Shown here: positions 1-8,932 of the stretch, in pieces
How the letters are laid out: each line of letters opens with the position of its first letter
Position numbering within the stretch: position 1 is the first letter of the stretch
DNA from: Rhodospirillaceae bacterium
GTDB taxonomy: Bacteria > Pseudomonadota > Alphaproteobacteria > TMED109 > TMED131
Assembly (NCBI GenBank): GCA_902547175.1
Contig: CACCMS010000002.1
Location: 1-63,372 of the forward strand
Reading direction: 5' to 3'
Length of the DNA stretch: 63,372 nucleotides
The notes under the pieces: model-generated
The model's input: only the letters and a program-made list of their open reading frames with translations
Database searches by the model: none
Told to the model about the DNA's origin: nothing
Position numbers and translations under genes: made by a program

Positions 1-82
1 TAACAGGAGGGATAGCTTCTTTGTCTTTTGCTTCATCTTTTCTTAAAAAAGATTGACCAATTTTTTTAAACCATTTTTTCAT
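1..82 (-). CDS. ftsY: Probable FtsY N-terminus (partial, runs off the window)
   Basis: The minus strand has an ATG at 82-80 one base after the mtaB stop, opening a frame that runs off the window edge. The 27 visible residues begin MKKWFKKIGQSF and are basic and amphipathic, then become Lys/Asp/Glu-rich. FtsY, the signal recognition particle receptor, usually starts this way with a lipid-binding M-x-W-F-x-x-[LI] helix followed by an acidic linker. The order dapF-mtaB-ftsY is common in Alphaproteobacteria. No GTPase motif is in view, so the name rests on N-terminal style and gene order only. Confidence 0.55.
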   Translation of the reverse strand, partial: MKKWFKKIGQSFLRKDEAKDKEAIPPV

Positions 83-83
83 C

Positions 84-1322
84 TTAATTTACGATTAGAT
101 AATTATCTTTAATGTCATTAGGTTTAATAGAAACAATATCTCCTTTTTTAGCACTAGGTATTTTCATTTTAAAATTATTTTCTGTTTTACCTATTCCATC
201 ATTAGTTTCTACTAAAACTTTTTGTGGTCTAAAAGTTTGTTTTTGTAAGTTACTTAAATAATTTTGATTCCCTAGTTCTCTTAATGCTTTAGCTCTTTTT
301 CTTCTTTCTTCTAAAAAAACTTGTGGCATTTTTGATGCAGGCGTTCCTGCCTTTGCTGAATATGGAAAAACATGAAGGTGAGTTATTTGTAATTTTTTCA
401 CTAATGTATATGTGTTCATAAACATTTCTTCTGTTTCAGTAGGAAATCCGCATATAAAATCTGCGCCAAAAGTTACATTGTCAGAAATATTTCTAATTTC
501 ATTAAATAGTTCTATAATTTGTTTTACATTATGTCTTCTTTTCATTCTTTTTAAAATCATATCATCTAAAGACTGAAGACTAAAATGAAAGTGAGGCATT
601 AATCTAGGTTCACTTTTAATTAATTTAAATACTTTATTATCAAGTTCAGCTGCGTCAATAGAAGACAGCCTCAAACGAAAAGAACTAATATTTTTTTCAA
701 ATATTTTTTCTAGTAAATAACCTAGGCCGAAATGTTTCTTATAATCTGATTGCCAAGAGGTTAGGTCAACACCAGTTAAAATTATCTCCTTTACACCTTT
801 ATTAAGATAAAAAGATATTTCATTATTAATGTTTTTAACACTTTCACTAATACTTTTACCTCTACAAGAAGGAATTATGCAAAATGTACAAGAATGGTCG
901 CATCCATTTTGAATTTTTACAAATTTTCTTATATTAGAATTTGATGGATTTTCCTTATGCAAATTTTTAAACTCAAAGTTTATTTTATTTTTTACACTAA
1001 TACTGTCTTGCAGATTTTCCCAATTTTTTTTTATCAATTTATCTTTATTTCCTACAATGTAACTTACTTCTTTCATATCTTCTAAATTGTGCTTTTCACT
1101 TTCTGCTGCGCATCCTGTGACCACTATTTTTACATTAGGGTTGCTTTTATGAAACAATTTAATATTTTTTTTTAAACTTTTGACTGCATCATTAGTTACA
1201 CAACAAGAATTAAATATTATAACATCTTTTTTTTTATCATCTCTGATAAAACTATTTATTTTATTACTTTCCCAAGAATTTAACCTGCAACCCATGGTAA
1301 TAACATTATTGAACTTATGCAA
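84..1322 (-). CDS. mtaB: tRNA t(6)A37 methylthiotransferase MtaB
   Basis: Radical-SAM methylthiotransferase that converts t6A to ms2t6A at position 37 of ANN-decoding tRNAs. The 412 residues show the N-terminal UPF0004 domain with cluster cysteines at about C12 (GCRLN), C40 (NSCCVT) and C71 (TGCA). The radical-SAM triad CDHSCTFC lies at C141, C145 and C148, and a TRAM-like C-terminus follows. The start is TTG; the next ATG lies inside the conserved T-M-G-C-R-L-N segment and would cut into the domain, so TTG is preferred. The first 8 bases overlap the 3' end of dapF, which implies co-transcription and translational coupling. Confidence 0.93.
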   Translation of the reverse strand: MHKFNNVITMGCRLNSWESNKINSFIRDDKKKDVIIFNSCCVTNDAVKSLKKNIKLFHKSNPNVKIVVTGCAAESEKHNLEDMKEVSYIVGNKDKLIKKNWENLQDSISVKNKINFEFKNLHKENPSNSNIRKFVKIQNGCDHSCTFCIIPSCRGKSISESVKNINNEISFYLNKGVKEIILTGVDLTSWQSDYKKHFGLGYLLEKIFEKNISSFRLRLSSIDAAELDNKVFKLIKSEPRLMPHFHFSLQSLDDMILKRMKRRHNVKQIIELFNEIRNISDNVTFGADFICGFPTETEEMFMNTYTLVKKLQITHLHVFPYSAKAGTPASKMPQVFLEERRKRAKALRELGNQNYLSNLQKQTFRPQKVLVETNDGIGKTENNFKMKIPSAKKGDIVSIKPNDIKDNYLIVN

Positions 1323-2127
1323 AATTATATTCTCCTAAATATGATACTTCAGCCATACCAATTATTTCTAATTCATTTTCTCTTATTTTAACTTTTACTG
1401 AACCAATTGGTAGAGATATTTTTATAGAGTCAGAACATTTTTTACTAATAAAGCTTGCATAACTTGCAGCTAAAATACCTGACCCACATGATAGCGTTTT
1501 CCCAACTCCTCTTTCCCAAAACTTTAACTTTAAAGATGTTGGTGATAAAATCTCTACAATTTCTACATTAACTCCCTTAACAAATACCTCATGTGTTTCA
1601 ATGCTTTTTCCAACTTTATCTAGATTTATAAGATCTAAAGATTTTGTAAAAAATACTATATGAGGGTTTCCCATATTAATGACATGCCCTTCTTTTAAGA
1701 GAGGATCAATTTCTTCAAGGCTAATGATTTTTTTATAATTATTTTTAATAATATTTTTTAAATTTTGTTCAGGTATTAACATCTTTACACTAATTTCATT
1801 ATTTTTTTCTAAGCTAGCATTTAATAAGGTTGAGTTTGTCTCTATACATATTTCTGTCTTTTTAGTGCCTGCCATCAGCAATGAAGCAACACATCTAGCT
1901 GCATTCCCACACATTTCTGCTTCAGAGCCATCATTGTTATAAATTCTCATGAAAGCATCATATTCATCACTTTTTTCAATTAAAATGAGTTGGTCACATC
2001 CAATACCTATTTTTCTATTAGTTATTTTTTTTATTAATGTTATATCTTTTTTAAAATTCTGCTTAATATTGTCTATAATGACAAAATCATTGCCGTTTCC
2101 ATGCATTTTTACAAAAGGTGTTTTCAT
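1315..2127 (-). CDS. dapF: Diaminopimelate epimerase
   Basis: Interconverts LL- and meso-diaminopimelate, the last step before lysine and the source of the peptidoglycan cross-linking residue. At 270 residues it is of normal length. It opens with the family signature KMHGNGNDFVIID, and both catalytic cysteines are present: C73 in EMCGNAARC and C214 in SCGSG. First gene of the minus-strand dapF-mtaB-(ftsY) unit; its promoter is the symmetric intergenic element shared with ffh. Cofactor-independent cytosolic enzyme. Confidence 0.96.
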   Translation of the reverse strand: MKTPFVKMHGNGNDFVIIDNIKQNFKKDITLIKKITNRKIGIGCDQLILIEKSDEYDAFMRIYNNDGSEAEMCGNAARCVASLLMAGTKKTEICIETNSTLLNASLEKNNEISVKMLIPEQNLKNIIKNNYKKIISLEEIDPLLKEGHVINMGNPHIVFFTKSLDLINLDKVGKSIETHEVFVKGVNVEIVEILSPTSLKLKFWERGVGKTLSCGSGILAASYASFISKKCSDSIKISLPIGSVKVKIRENELEIIGMAEVSYLGEYNFA

Positions 2128-2144
2128 GTTAGTATATGTTTTTA

Positions 2145-2180
2145 TTGACTTTATTATAGCAAAAGCGTAACTATAATAAA
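2145..2180. promoter_or_regulatory. Divergent dapF/ffh promoter with perfect inverted repeat
   Basis: The 87-bp gap between dapF (minus) and ffh (plus) contains TTTATTATAG at 2150-2159 and its exact reverse complement CTATAATAAA at 2171-2180, separated by 11 nt. Each arm holds a perfect TATAAT box: 2153-2158 on the minus strand for dapF and 2172-2177 on the plus strand for ffh. A TTGACT at 2145-2150 is a candidate -35, but its spacing to the plus -10 is 21 nt, longer than ideal. Predicted leaders are about 20-30 nt. The dyad could be an operator or two symmetric -10 boxes. Confidence 0.55.
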
Positions 2181-2214
2181 TTTTTATTTAATATGCAAAA
2201 TGAATTTGTAAATA

Positions 2215-3603
2215 ATGTTTAGCAATTTTTCAGATAGAGTTTTAAAAACATTTGACGGACTATTAAGCAGGGGAGTATTAACTGAAAATGATGTTAACTC
2301 TGCAATGAGAGAAATTAGAGTAGCATTGCTTGAGGCTGATGTTCCTCTTAATATTGCTAAAGACTTTGTTGAAAAAGTAAAGAAAAAAGCCGTAGGAGAA
2401 AAGTTATTTAAATCAGTTAAGCCTGGTGACTTAGTTGTAAAGATAGTTCATGATACTTTAGTAGAATTACTATCTTTTAATTTAAAGGATGAGGACTTTG
2501 ATCTACTACTTAATAAAAGTCCAAGTATAATATTAATGGTGGGACTACAGGGAAGTGGTAAAACTACAACTGCAGCCAAGCTTGCAAATCTTCTTAAACT
2601 TAAAAAGAAGAAAGTTTTGCTATCTTCGTTAGACATTTCTAGACCTGCAGCTATTGAACAGTTAAATCAACTTTCTCAGAGAATATCTGTTGATTACATG
2701 GATAATAATCCAAATAATGAGGTTTCTGAATTAATCGAAAAAACTATGGAACAAGCTAAGGCTTCGTCGACAGATGTTATTATATTTGATACTGCAGGAA
2801 GAACAAATATCGATGAGGCATTACTTAATGAATTAAGAAATATCTTTAAGTTAACTAAGCCAACTGAAACTTTATTAGTTACAGATGCCATGATAGGACA
2901 AGAGTCTATTAATGTTGCTAAAGCATTTTCTGAATATGTTGATATAACAGGTGTGGTTTTAACTAGAGTTGATGGTGATGCTAAGGGTGGTGTTGCACTT
3001 AGTATGTCTAGTACAACAGGTAAACCTATTAAATTTTTGGGAGTTGGAGAAAAAGTAGAACAAATAGAAGTTTTTTCTGCTAAAAGAATAGCAGGAAGAA
3101 TACTTGATATGGGCGATATAGTCGGTATGGTCGAAAAGGCAGAACAAGAGTTTGACGAAAAAGAAGCCGAAGTTATGGCTAACAAATTAGCAAAAGGTAA
3201 TTTTGATCTAGAAGACTTTAAGAAGCAGATATATCAAATGCAAAAACTAGGAGGCATAAAAGGTATTTTATCTATGTTACCAGGGGTAAGAAAAGCAAAA
3301 AAAACGTTAGAAAATAGTAATCTTGAAGACAAAACTTTTTTAAGAATGTGTGCAATAATATCTTCTATGACTAAAAAAGAGAAAAAAAACCCAAAGATAA
3401 TAAATGGATCCCGTAAAAAAAGGATTGCAAATGGCTCGGGAGTCGATATACAAGATGTAAACAGATTATTAAAACAATTTAAAAATATGCAAATTATGAT
3501 GAAAAAAATGAATAAACATGGTATGAGTGGCTTAGAAAAGATGATGGGAAATAATTTTAATAGTAGTAGTTTAGAAAGTATTTACAGTAATTTAAAGAGG
3601 TAA
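2215..3603 (+). CDS. ffh: Signal recognition particle GTPase Ffh
   Basis: Protein subunit of the SRP, which binds 4.5S RNA and emerging signal sequences and delivers ribosomes to FtsY. The 462 residues comprise the N-domain four-helix bundle (1-95), the G-domain with P-loop [11 protein letters not shown] near 110-120, the DTAGR switch and the [10 protein letters not shown] nucleotide-specificity region, and a methionine-rich M-domain rich in MMKKM-type segments. Starts at an ATG with no clear Shine-Dalgarno. Leads the ffh-rpsP-rimM-trmD-rplS translation operon, in the standard proteobacterial order. Confidence 0.97.
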   Translation: MFSNFSDRVLKTFDGLLSRGVLTENDVNSAMREIRVALLEADVPLNIAKDFVEKVKKKAVGEKLFKSVKPGDLVVKIVHDTLVELLSFNLKDEDFDLLLNKSPSIILMVGLQGSGKTTTAAKLANLLKLKKKKVLLSSLDISRPAAIEQLNQLSQRISVDYMDNNPNNEVSELIEKTMEQAKASSTDVIIFDTAGRTNIDEALLNELRNIFKLTKPTETLLVTDAMIGQESINVAKAFSEYVDITGVVLTRVDGDAKGGVALSMSSTTGKPIKFLGVGEKVEQIEVFSAKRIAGRILDMGDIVGMVEKAEQEFDEKEAEVMANKLAKGNFDLEDFKKQIYQMQKLGGIKGILSMLPGVRKAKKTLENSNLEDKTFLRMCAIISSMTKKEKKNPKIINGSRKKRIANGSGVDIQDVNRLLKQFKNMQIMMKKMNKHGMSGLEKMMGNNFNSSSLESIYSNLKR

Positions 3604-3605
3604 GA

Positions 3606-4070
3606 ATGACAGTAAGAATAAGATTAAGCAGGCATGGAGCAAAAAAAAGACCCTATTATAGAATAGTGGTTGCTGATGTTAGAGCTCCTAGAGATGGACG
3701 CTTTATTGAGAGAGTTGGTAGTTTTGATCCATTAAAAGACAAATCAGATGAATCTAGACTTAATCTACAATTAGATAGAATTAAGCATTGGTTAAGTACT
3801 GGTGCTCAACCTAGTGACAGGGTACAACAGTTTCTATCAGATGCAGGATTGATGGAACCAATCAAAAGGAATAACCCAAACAAAGCCAAACCTAAGAAAA
3901 AGGCTCAGGAAAGAATAAAAGCTAAAGAGGAAGCTCTCAAGAAAAAAGAAGAAGAAGCAAAAGCAGCAGAAGCTAAACCTGCAGAACCAGCAGCAGAAGC
4001 TAAACCTGCAGAACCAGCAGCAGAAGCTAAACCTGCAGAACCAGCAGCAGAGGCTAAAGAAGATAAATAA
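3606..4070 (+). CDS. rpsP: Small ribosomal subunit protein bS16 with repetitive C-terminal tail
   Basis: bS16 binds 16S rRNA and supports 30S assembly. The first ~85 residues are the conserved domain ([20 protein letters not shown], later FDPL). The remaining ~70 residues are a Lys/Glu/Ala/Pro-rich tail; alphaproteobacterial S16 is often extended, but here the extension ends in three identical AAEAKPAEP units encoded by a perfect 27-bp tandem repeat. The tail is predicted to be disordered. Starts 2 nt after the ffh stop and is followed by rimM, the 16S maturation factor it works with. Confidence 0.96.
   Translation: MTVRIRLSRHGAKKRPYYRIVVADVRAPRDGRFIERVGSFDPLKDKSDESRLNLQLDRIKHWLSTGAQPSDRVQQFLSDAGLMEPIKRNNPNKAKPKKKAQERIKAKEEALKKKEEEAKAAEAKPAEPAAEAKPAEPAAEAKPAEPAAEAKEDK
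3963..4058 (+). repeat. Perfect 27-bp tandem repeat inside rpsP
   Basis: Three identical 27-bp copies occupy 3963-3989, 3990-4016 and 4017-4043, followed by a 15-bp partial fourth copy with one mismatch (4044-4058). The unit is in frame and encodes AAEAKPAEP. It has 14 G/C in 27, well above the surrounding sequence. Nucleotide identity between copies suggests recent slippage or recombination-driven expansion, so copy number may vary between strains. Confidence 0.95.
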
Positions 4071-4112
4071 TATTCTTATACTGCTTAAAATATCCTTATT
4101 TTTTATTAAAAA

Positions 4113-4604
4113 ATGAGAAGTGAAAAAGTAACTATTGGAAAAATAGTTTCTCCTCATGGAGTGAAGGGTCTTTTTAAGGTTTTAGTTTATAGCGAAAATG
4201 AAGATTCTTTTTTTTCACATAAAAGCTATTTCAAAGTAAAAAATAAAAAAATAGATATCATTAAAAAATTTAATAAAGGAAATTTTATAGTTTGTGAAAG
4301 TGCAACAATACAAAGCAGAGAGCAAGTCAATGAAATTATAAATGAAGATATAGTGATTTCAGCAACAGATCTAAAAAAAAATTATAATAATAAAAATGAA
4401 TTTTTTCATAGAGACTTAATTGGATGTAAAGTTATAAATTTTAATTCAGAAGACATTGGAAATGTAAAGGCAGTTCATAATTTTGGTGCAGGAGATTTAT
4501 TAGAATTAGATGGAAAGTATCCCTATATGATAAGATTTGAACAAGTAAAAAAAGAAAATATAAACTTAAAGAAAAGTATAATAAAAGTTGATCTGAAATA
4601 TTAG
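4113..4604 (+). CDS. rimM: Ribosome maturation factor RimM
   Basis: Binds the 30S head and assists late 16S processing, acting with S19 and neighbouring proteins. The 163 residues start with the signature VTIGKIVSPHGVKGLFKV and include the PRC-barrel part (DLIGCKVIN, then GAGDLLELDG and MIRF). Normal length. It lies 42 nt after rpsP and 11 nt before trmD, the usual place in the S16-RimM-TrmD-L19 operon. Confidence 0.94.
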   Translation: MRSEKVTIGKIVSPHGVKGLFKVLVYSENEDSFFSHKSYFKVKNKKIDIIKKFNKGNFIVCESATIQSREQVNEIINEDIVISATDLKKNYNNKNEFFHRDLIGCKVINFNSEDIGNVKAVHNFGAGDLLELDGKYPYMIRFEQVKKENINLKKSIIKVDLKY

Positions 4605-4615
4605 AGAGCAATTAA

Positions 4616-5314
4616 ATGTTTAAAATAAATATAATTACTGCTTTTCCAGAAGTTTTTCCTGGCTCCCTAGATGTATCAATATTGGCTAAAGCGAGAAAAA
4701 AAAAAATTTGGGACTTAAATATAGTAGATCTAAAAAAATGTTCCTCACAAAATAAAAGTATGGACGACAAACCTTTTGGAGGAGGTCCTGGTATGGTTAT
4801 TAGAGCCGATGTATTACAAAATGCATATGAAAAAGCTAAAATATTTTTTGAAGATTACAATTTTGAAAATGTTGAAAAAATTATGTTGACTCCTGACGGT
4901 GAAGAATTTAATCACAGTATAGCTGAAGCACTTACTAAAAAAAAAGGTTTGTTAATAATTTGTGGAAGATATGAGGGGGTTGATGAAAGATTCATAGAGT
5001 ATAATAACTTAAGAAAAATTTCTATTGGGAAATATGTATTATGTGGAGGAGAATCTGCAGCTTCAGTAATTAGTGAAGCGGTATTAAGATTACTTCCTAA
5101 TGTTTTAGGTAATGAAAAAAGCAAATTAGAAGAGAGTTTTGTGAATGGCATGTTGGAATATCCTCATTATACTAAACCAAGAGTTTGGAATAATTTATCA
5201 GTGCCTGAAGTATTATTATCCGGAAACCACAAAGAAATTAGAAAATGGAGAAGTGAGAAAGCCTTATACCTAACCAAGAAGGTAATGAAAAAAAATAAAA
5301 AAAATGATAGCTAA
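4616..5314 (+). CDS. trmD: tRNA (guanine-N1)-methyltransferase TrmD
   Basis: SPOUT-class enzyme that makes m1G37 in tRNAs and so prevents +1 frameshifting. The 232 residues contain DDKPFGGGPGMV, the trefoil-knot SAM site around ICGRYEGVDER and YVLCGGE, and the C-terminal ARVWNNL-like PRVWNNLSVPEVLLSGNH tRNA-binding region. The coding sequence contains a run of 11 A at 4696-4706 that stays in frame (Lys-rich), a useful comparison with the broken tract in zapE. Preceded by GAGAGCAA, a weak ribosome binding site. Confidence 0.96.
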   Translation: MFKINIITAFPEVFPGSLDVSILAKARKKKIWDLNIVDLKKCSSQNKSMDDKPFGGGPGMVIRADVLQNAYEKAKIFFEDYNFENVEKIMLTPDGEEFNHSIAEALTKKKGLLIICGRYEGVDERFIEYNNLRKISIGKYVLCGGESAASVISEAVLRLLPNVLGNEKSKLEESFVNGMLEYPHYTKPRVWNNLSVPEVLLSGNHKEIRKWRSEKALYLTKKVMKKNKKNDS

Positions 5315-5353
5315 TTTTTATTTTTTGTATAAATTTATATATTTTAAAGGTAA

Positions 5354-5794
5354 ATGATGAATATTATTAAAGATATAGAAGCTGAACAAATATCAGAAAT
5401 AATCAAGAAAAGAGATGTACCTGATTTTAAATCTGGAGATGCTGTTAGAGTTAATGTTTTTGTTACTGAAGGTAATAAAGAGAGGGTTCAGGCATTTGAA
5501 GGCATATGTATAGCTAGGTCCAATAGAGGATTTAATTCAACTTTCACGGTAAGAAAAGTGTCTCATGGAGAAGGAGTAGAAAGAGTTTTCCCACTTTACT
5601 CTCCTATGCTAGAAAGCATTAAACTTATAAGAAGAGGCAAGGTAAAGCGTTCAAAGCTTTATTATTTAAGGCAAAGGTCTGGAAAGTCAGCTAGAATTGC
5701 TGAAAAAAAAGACTTCATAAAAAAGAAGCCGCAAGCATCTAAGGTAGTAGACGCTCCAGCTTCTAGTGAGGAAGTAAAAGAAGAAAGCAAATAA
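5354..5794 (+). CDS. rplS: Large ribosomal subunit protein bL19
   Basis: bL19 sits at the 30S-50S interface. Residues 1-~115 carry the conserved domain: [20 protein letters not shown], then [11 protein letters not shown] and [15 protein letters not shown] Lys/Ala/Glu-rich tail of about 25 residues follows, as in other Alphaproteobacteria. Two ATG codons lie in tandem; either may start, and the second would remove one Met. The stop overlaps the leuC start by one base (TAATG), so leucine genes are joined directly to the ribosomal operon. Confidence 0.95.
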   Translation: MMNIIKDIEAEQISEIIKKRDVPDFKSGDAVRVNVFVTEGNKERVQAFEGICIARSNRGFNSTFTVRKVSHGEGVERVFPLYSPMLESIKLIRRGKVKRSKLYYLRQRSGKSARIAEKKDFIKKKPQASKVVDAPASSEEVKEESK

Positions 5795-7212
5795 TGGATA
5801 CCCCAAAAACACTTTTTGATAAGATTTGGGGTGATCATGTAATTAGCCAGACCAATAAAAATCAATATTTATTGTATATAGACAGACACTTAGTTCATGA
5901 AGTTACTAGTCCTCAGGCTTTTGAAGGATTAAAATTAAATAAGAGAAAAGTAAGGAAGCCCGAACTCACACTTGGAGTGGCAGATCATAATGTTCCAACG
6001 ACTTTAAGAGATCAAGGTATAAACTCTATAAAAGATAAGATAGCAAAATTACAGGTTGAAACATTAGAAAAAAATTTAAGTGAAAATAATATAAAATATA
6101 TTCCACTGACATCTAAAAATCAGGGGATTGTTCATATAATAGGTCCAGAACAAGGTTTTACCATTCCTGGAACTACTATTGTATGTGGAGACTCTCATAC
6201 ATCAACGCACGGAGCTTTTGGATCCTTAGCTTTTGGTATTGGAACATCCGAAGTTGAACATGTTTTAGCTACGCAAACATTAGTGCAAACTAAGCCAAAG
6301 AATATGAGAATAATCATTAATGGAAAACTTAAAAAAAATGTAACATCTAAAGACATAATTTTAAAAGTTATAAGCGAAATAGGTACAGCTGCAGGAACAG
6401 GACATGTTATCGAATTTTCTGGTTCAACTATATTAGATATGACTATGGAAGAAAGAATGACCTTATGTAACATGTCTATTGAGGCAGGAGCAAAAGCAGG
6501 ACTTATTGCCCCTGATAACAAAACTTTTGATTATCTTTATGGACTTCCTTTTGCGCCCAAGGAAAAAAATTGGGAATTAGCTATTGAATATTGGAAAAAA
6601 TTAGTTACTGATAAAGGAGCCATTTTTGATCAAGAGTTTTCCTTCAACATTGAAGAATTGAAACCTTTTGTAACCTGGGGAACGAGTCCTGAGAATGGAA
6701 TTGCTATCAATGAAAAGATACCAGATCCAAAACAGTATAATAATTTGGAAAAAAGACAATCTATAGAAAAATCTTTAAATTATATGGGTCTAAAAGCAGG
6801 AGATAGTTTAAAAGATATTAGCATTCAAAAAGTATTCATAGGCTCTTGTACTAATGGAAGGATCGAAGACCTTAGAGCTGCAGCTAACTATATTCAAGGC
6901 AAAAAAGTTTCTCATAATGTTCAAGCATTAGTAGTTCCGGGGTCGGGTTTAGTAAAAAAGCAAGCTGAATCTGAAGGTATCAAAGAAATTTTTTTAGAAG
7001 CTGGTTTTGAGTGGAGAGATCCGGGCTGTTCAATGTGTCTTGGTATGAACCCAGATCAGTTGGCTTCTGGAGAAAGGTGTGCCTCTACTTCTAATAGAAA
7101 CTTTGAAGGTAGGCAGGGCAGAGGAGGAAGAACTCACTTAGTAAGTCCTATTACAGCTGCAGCAAGTGCAATTAAAGGATTTTTTGTAGATGTAACTGAA
7201 GAGAGTTTATGA
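5794..7212 (+). CDS. leuC: 3-isopropylmalate dehydratase large subunit
   Basis: With LeuD it isomerises 2-isopropylmalate to 3-isopropylmalate in leucine synthesis. The 472-residue protein has the aconitase-family motifs [34 protein letters not shown] and [13 protein letters not shown]; the cysteines in the last two bind the 4Fe-4S cluster. Start overlaps the rplS stop by one base and its TGA stop overlaps the leuD ATG by four (ATGA), which suggests termination-reinitiation coupling. leuA is not in this window. Confidence 0.97.
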   Translation: MDTPKTLFDKIWGDHVISQTNKNQYLLYIDRHLVHEVTSPQAFEGLKLNKRKVRKPELTLGVADHNVPTTLRDQGINSIKDKIAKLQVETLEKNLSENNIKYIPLTSKNQGIVHIIGPEQGFTIPGTTIVCGDSHTSTHGAFGSLAFGIGTSEVEHVLATQTLVQTKPKNMRIIINGKLKKNVTSKDIILKVISEIGTAAGTGHVIEFSGSTILDMTMEERMTLCNMSIEAGAKAGLIAPDNKTFDYLYGLPFAPKEKNWELAIEYWKKLVTDKGAIFDQEFSFNIEELKPFVTWGTSPENGIAINEKIPDPKQYNNLEKRQSIEKSLNYMGLKAGDSLKDISIQKVFIGSCTNGRIEDLRAAANYIQGKKVSHNVQALVVPGSGLVKKQAESEGIKEIFLEAGFEWRDPGCSMCLGMNPDQLASGERCASTSNRNFEGRQGRGGRTHLVSPITAAASAIKGFFVDVTEESL

Positions 7213-7826
7213 AAAAATTTACAGTTTTAAAAGGTATTGCTGCTGTTATGCCAGATATAAATATAGATACAGATGCTATTATTCCAAAACAATTTCTTAA
7301 AACAATACATAGAAAAGGATTGGGAAAAAGTTTGTTTTATAATGAGCGTTACACTGAAGGATATAATAAAAATGTAGATTTTATTTTAAATAAAGACCCA
7401 TGGTTAAATAGTAGTATTATTATTGCAGGGGAAAACTTTGGATGTGGATCTTCTAGAGAACATGCTCCTTGGGCCTTATTAGATTTTGGTATACAATGTA
7501 TCATTTCAAATTCTTTTGCTGATATATTTTTTAATAATTCCGTTAAGAATGGCTTATTACTTATTAAATTAAATAAAAATGAAATACAAAAATTAAGTGA
7601 ATTAGCAATGAAAAAAGAAAGCTTTACTGTGGATTTAATAAATCAAAAAATATTAGTTAAAAATAATGAGATTAATTTTAATGTTGACCCAATTATTAAA
7701 GATAGATTAATCCATGGCTATGATGACATAGAAATTACTTTAAAAAATAAACAATTAATAGTTGATTATGAAAACAACAAAAATAAATTTCATATTTGGA
7801 AGAATATAGTTTATGAAAAACAGTAA
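7209..7826 (+). CDS. leuD: 3-isopropylmalate dehydratase small subunit
   Basis: Small swivel-domain subunit of isopropylmalate isomerase. The 205 residues include [14 protein letters not shown] near the N-terminus and the signature [20 protein letters not shown]. Normal length. It overlaps leuC by 4 nt and leuB by 14 nt, so leuCDB are translationally coupled. Confidence 0.96.
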   Translation: MKKFTVLKGIAAVMPDINIDTDAIIPKQFLKTIHRKGLGKSLFYNERYTEGYNKNVDFILNKDPWLNSSIIIAGENFGCGSSREHAPWALLDFGIQCIISNSFADIFFNNSVKNGLLLIKLNKNEIQKLSELAMKKESFTVDLINQKILVKNNEINFNVDPIIKDRLIHGYDDIEITLKNKQLIVDYENNKNKFHIWKNIVYEKQ

Positions 7827-8931
7827 AGGTAAAATTTTATTATTACCTGGAGATGGTATTGGCCCTGAGGTAAATAAGGCTTTGAAAGATGTAATTAATT
7901 CTGCTGATGCTAATACTGCCATTAATATAGAGGTTGAAGAAGATCTTGTAGGAGGAGCATCGTACGATAAAAATAATATCCCATTGACAGATGATGTGTT
8001 AAAAAAAGCTGTATCTGCTGATGCAGTAATTTTAGGGTCTGTTGGTGGTTATCAGTATGATAACTTACCATTTGAAGTAAAGCCTGAACGAGCATTATTA
8101 AAATTAAGAAAAGAATTAGATTTATACGCTAATATAAGGCCAGCAAAAGTTTTTAATGCTTTAAAAGATGCCTCATCTTTAAAAAGCGACATAGTAGAGG
8201 GAATGGATATAATAGTGTTAAGAGAGCTCACAGGAGGAATTTATTTTGGAGAGCCGAGAGGAATTAGAAAGTTACCAGATGGCCAAAGGGAAGGCATAAA
8301 TACAGAGGTATATACCACTAATGAGATAGTTAGATTAGGTAAAGTTGGTTTTGAGATTGCTGAGCAAAGAAAAAAAATAGTACATTCGGTAGAAAAGGCA
8401 AACGTAATGGAGTCGGGAATACTCTGGAGAGAAGAAATAATGAAGTTACATAATGAAAAATATAAACATATAGATTTATCTAATATGTATGCTGATAATT
8501 GTGCTATGCAATTAGTAAAACAGCCAAAACAATTTGATGTGATCATAACAGGAAATCTATTTGGAGATATTTTATCTGATATATCTGCAGAACTTACTGG
8601 TTCACTGGGTATGTTACCTTCAGCAAGTCTAGGAGATGAGGTTAATGGTAAGAGAAAAGCTTTGTATGAACCTGTGCACGGAAGTGCGCCAGATATAGCA
8701 GGAAAAAATATTGCTAATCCAATTGCTATGATTTTATCTTTTGCGATGTTCTTAAAATTATCTCTTAAAAATAATAAAGTATCTGAATTAATAGAGTCTT
8801 CTGTTGAAAATGTTTTAGGAAAAGGTTATAGAACAAAAGATATAATGCAATCTGGTAAGAATTTAGTTACTACATCAGATATGGGATCTCTGATAAGTGA
8901 AGAAATAAAAAATTTATCTAGAAGCTTTTAA
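7813..8931 (+). CDS. leuB: 3-isopropylmalate dehydrogenase
   Basis: NAD-dependent oxidative decarboxylation of 3-isopropylmalate to 2-ketoisocaproate. The 372 residues show the GDGIGPEV N-terminus, LRKELDLYANIRPAKVF with the substrate arginine, and the signature NLFGDILSDISAELTGSLGM. The NAD site is close to EPVHGSAPDIAGKNIANP. Its start lies inside the leuD 3' end. asd follows one base later, so leucine and aspartate-family genes share a transcript. Confidence 0.97.
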   Translation: MKNSKGKILLLPGDGIGPEVNKALKDVINSADANTAINIEVEEDLVGGASYDKNNIPLTDDVLKKAVSADAVILGSVGGYQYDNLPFEVKPERALLKLRKELDLYANIRPAKVFNALKDASSLKSDIVEGMDIIVLRELTGGIYFGEPRGIRKLPDGQREGINTEVYTTNEIVRLGKVGFEIAEQRKKIVHSVEKANVMESGILWREEIMKLHNEKYKHIDLSNMYADNCAMQLVKQPKQFDVIITGNLFGDILSDISAELTGSLGMLPSASLGDEVNGKRKALYEPVHGSAPDIAGKNIANPIAMILSFAMFLKLSLKNNKVSELIESSVENVLGKGYRTKDIMQSGKNLVTTSDMGSLISEEIKNLSRSF

Positions 8932-8932
8932 A

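Noticed and set aside
3963..4058. Short direct repeats resembling a CRISPR array
   Set aside because: Units are contiguous with no spacers and are in frame inside rpsP.
3837..4157. Cys/Phe-rich minus-strand ORF with repeats (SFCCWFCRF)
   Set aside because: Antisense shadow of the rpsP tandem repeat; no independent support.
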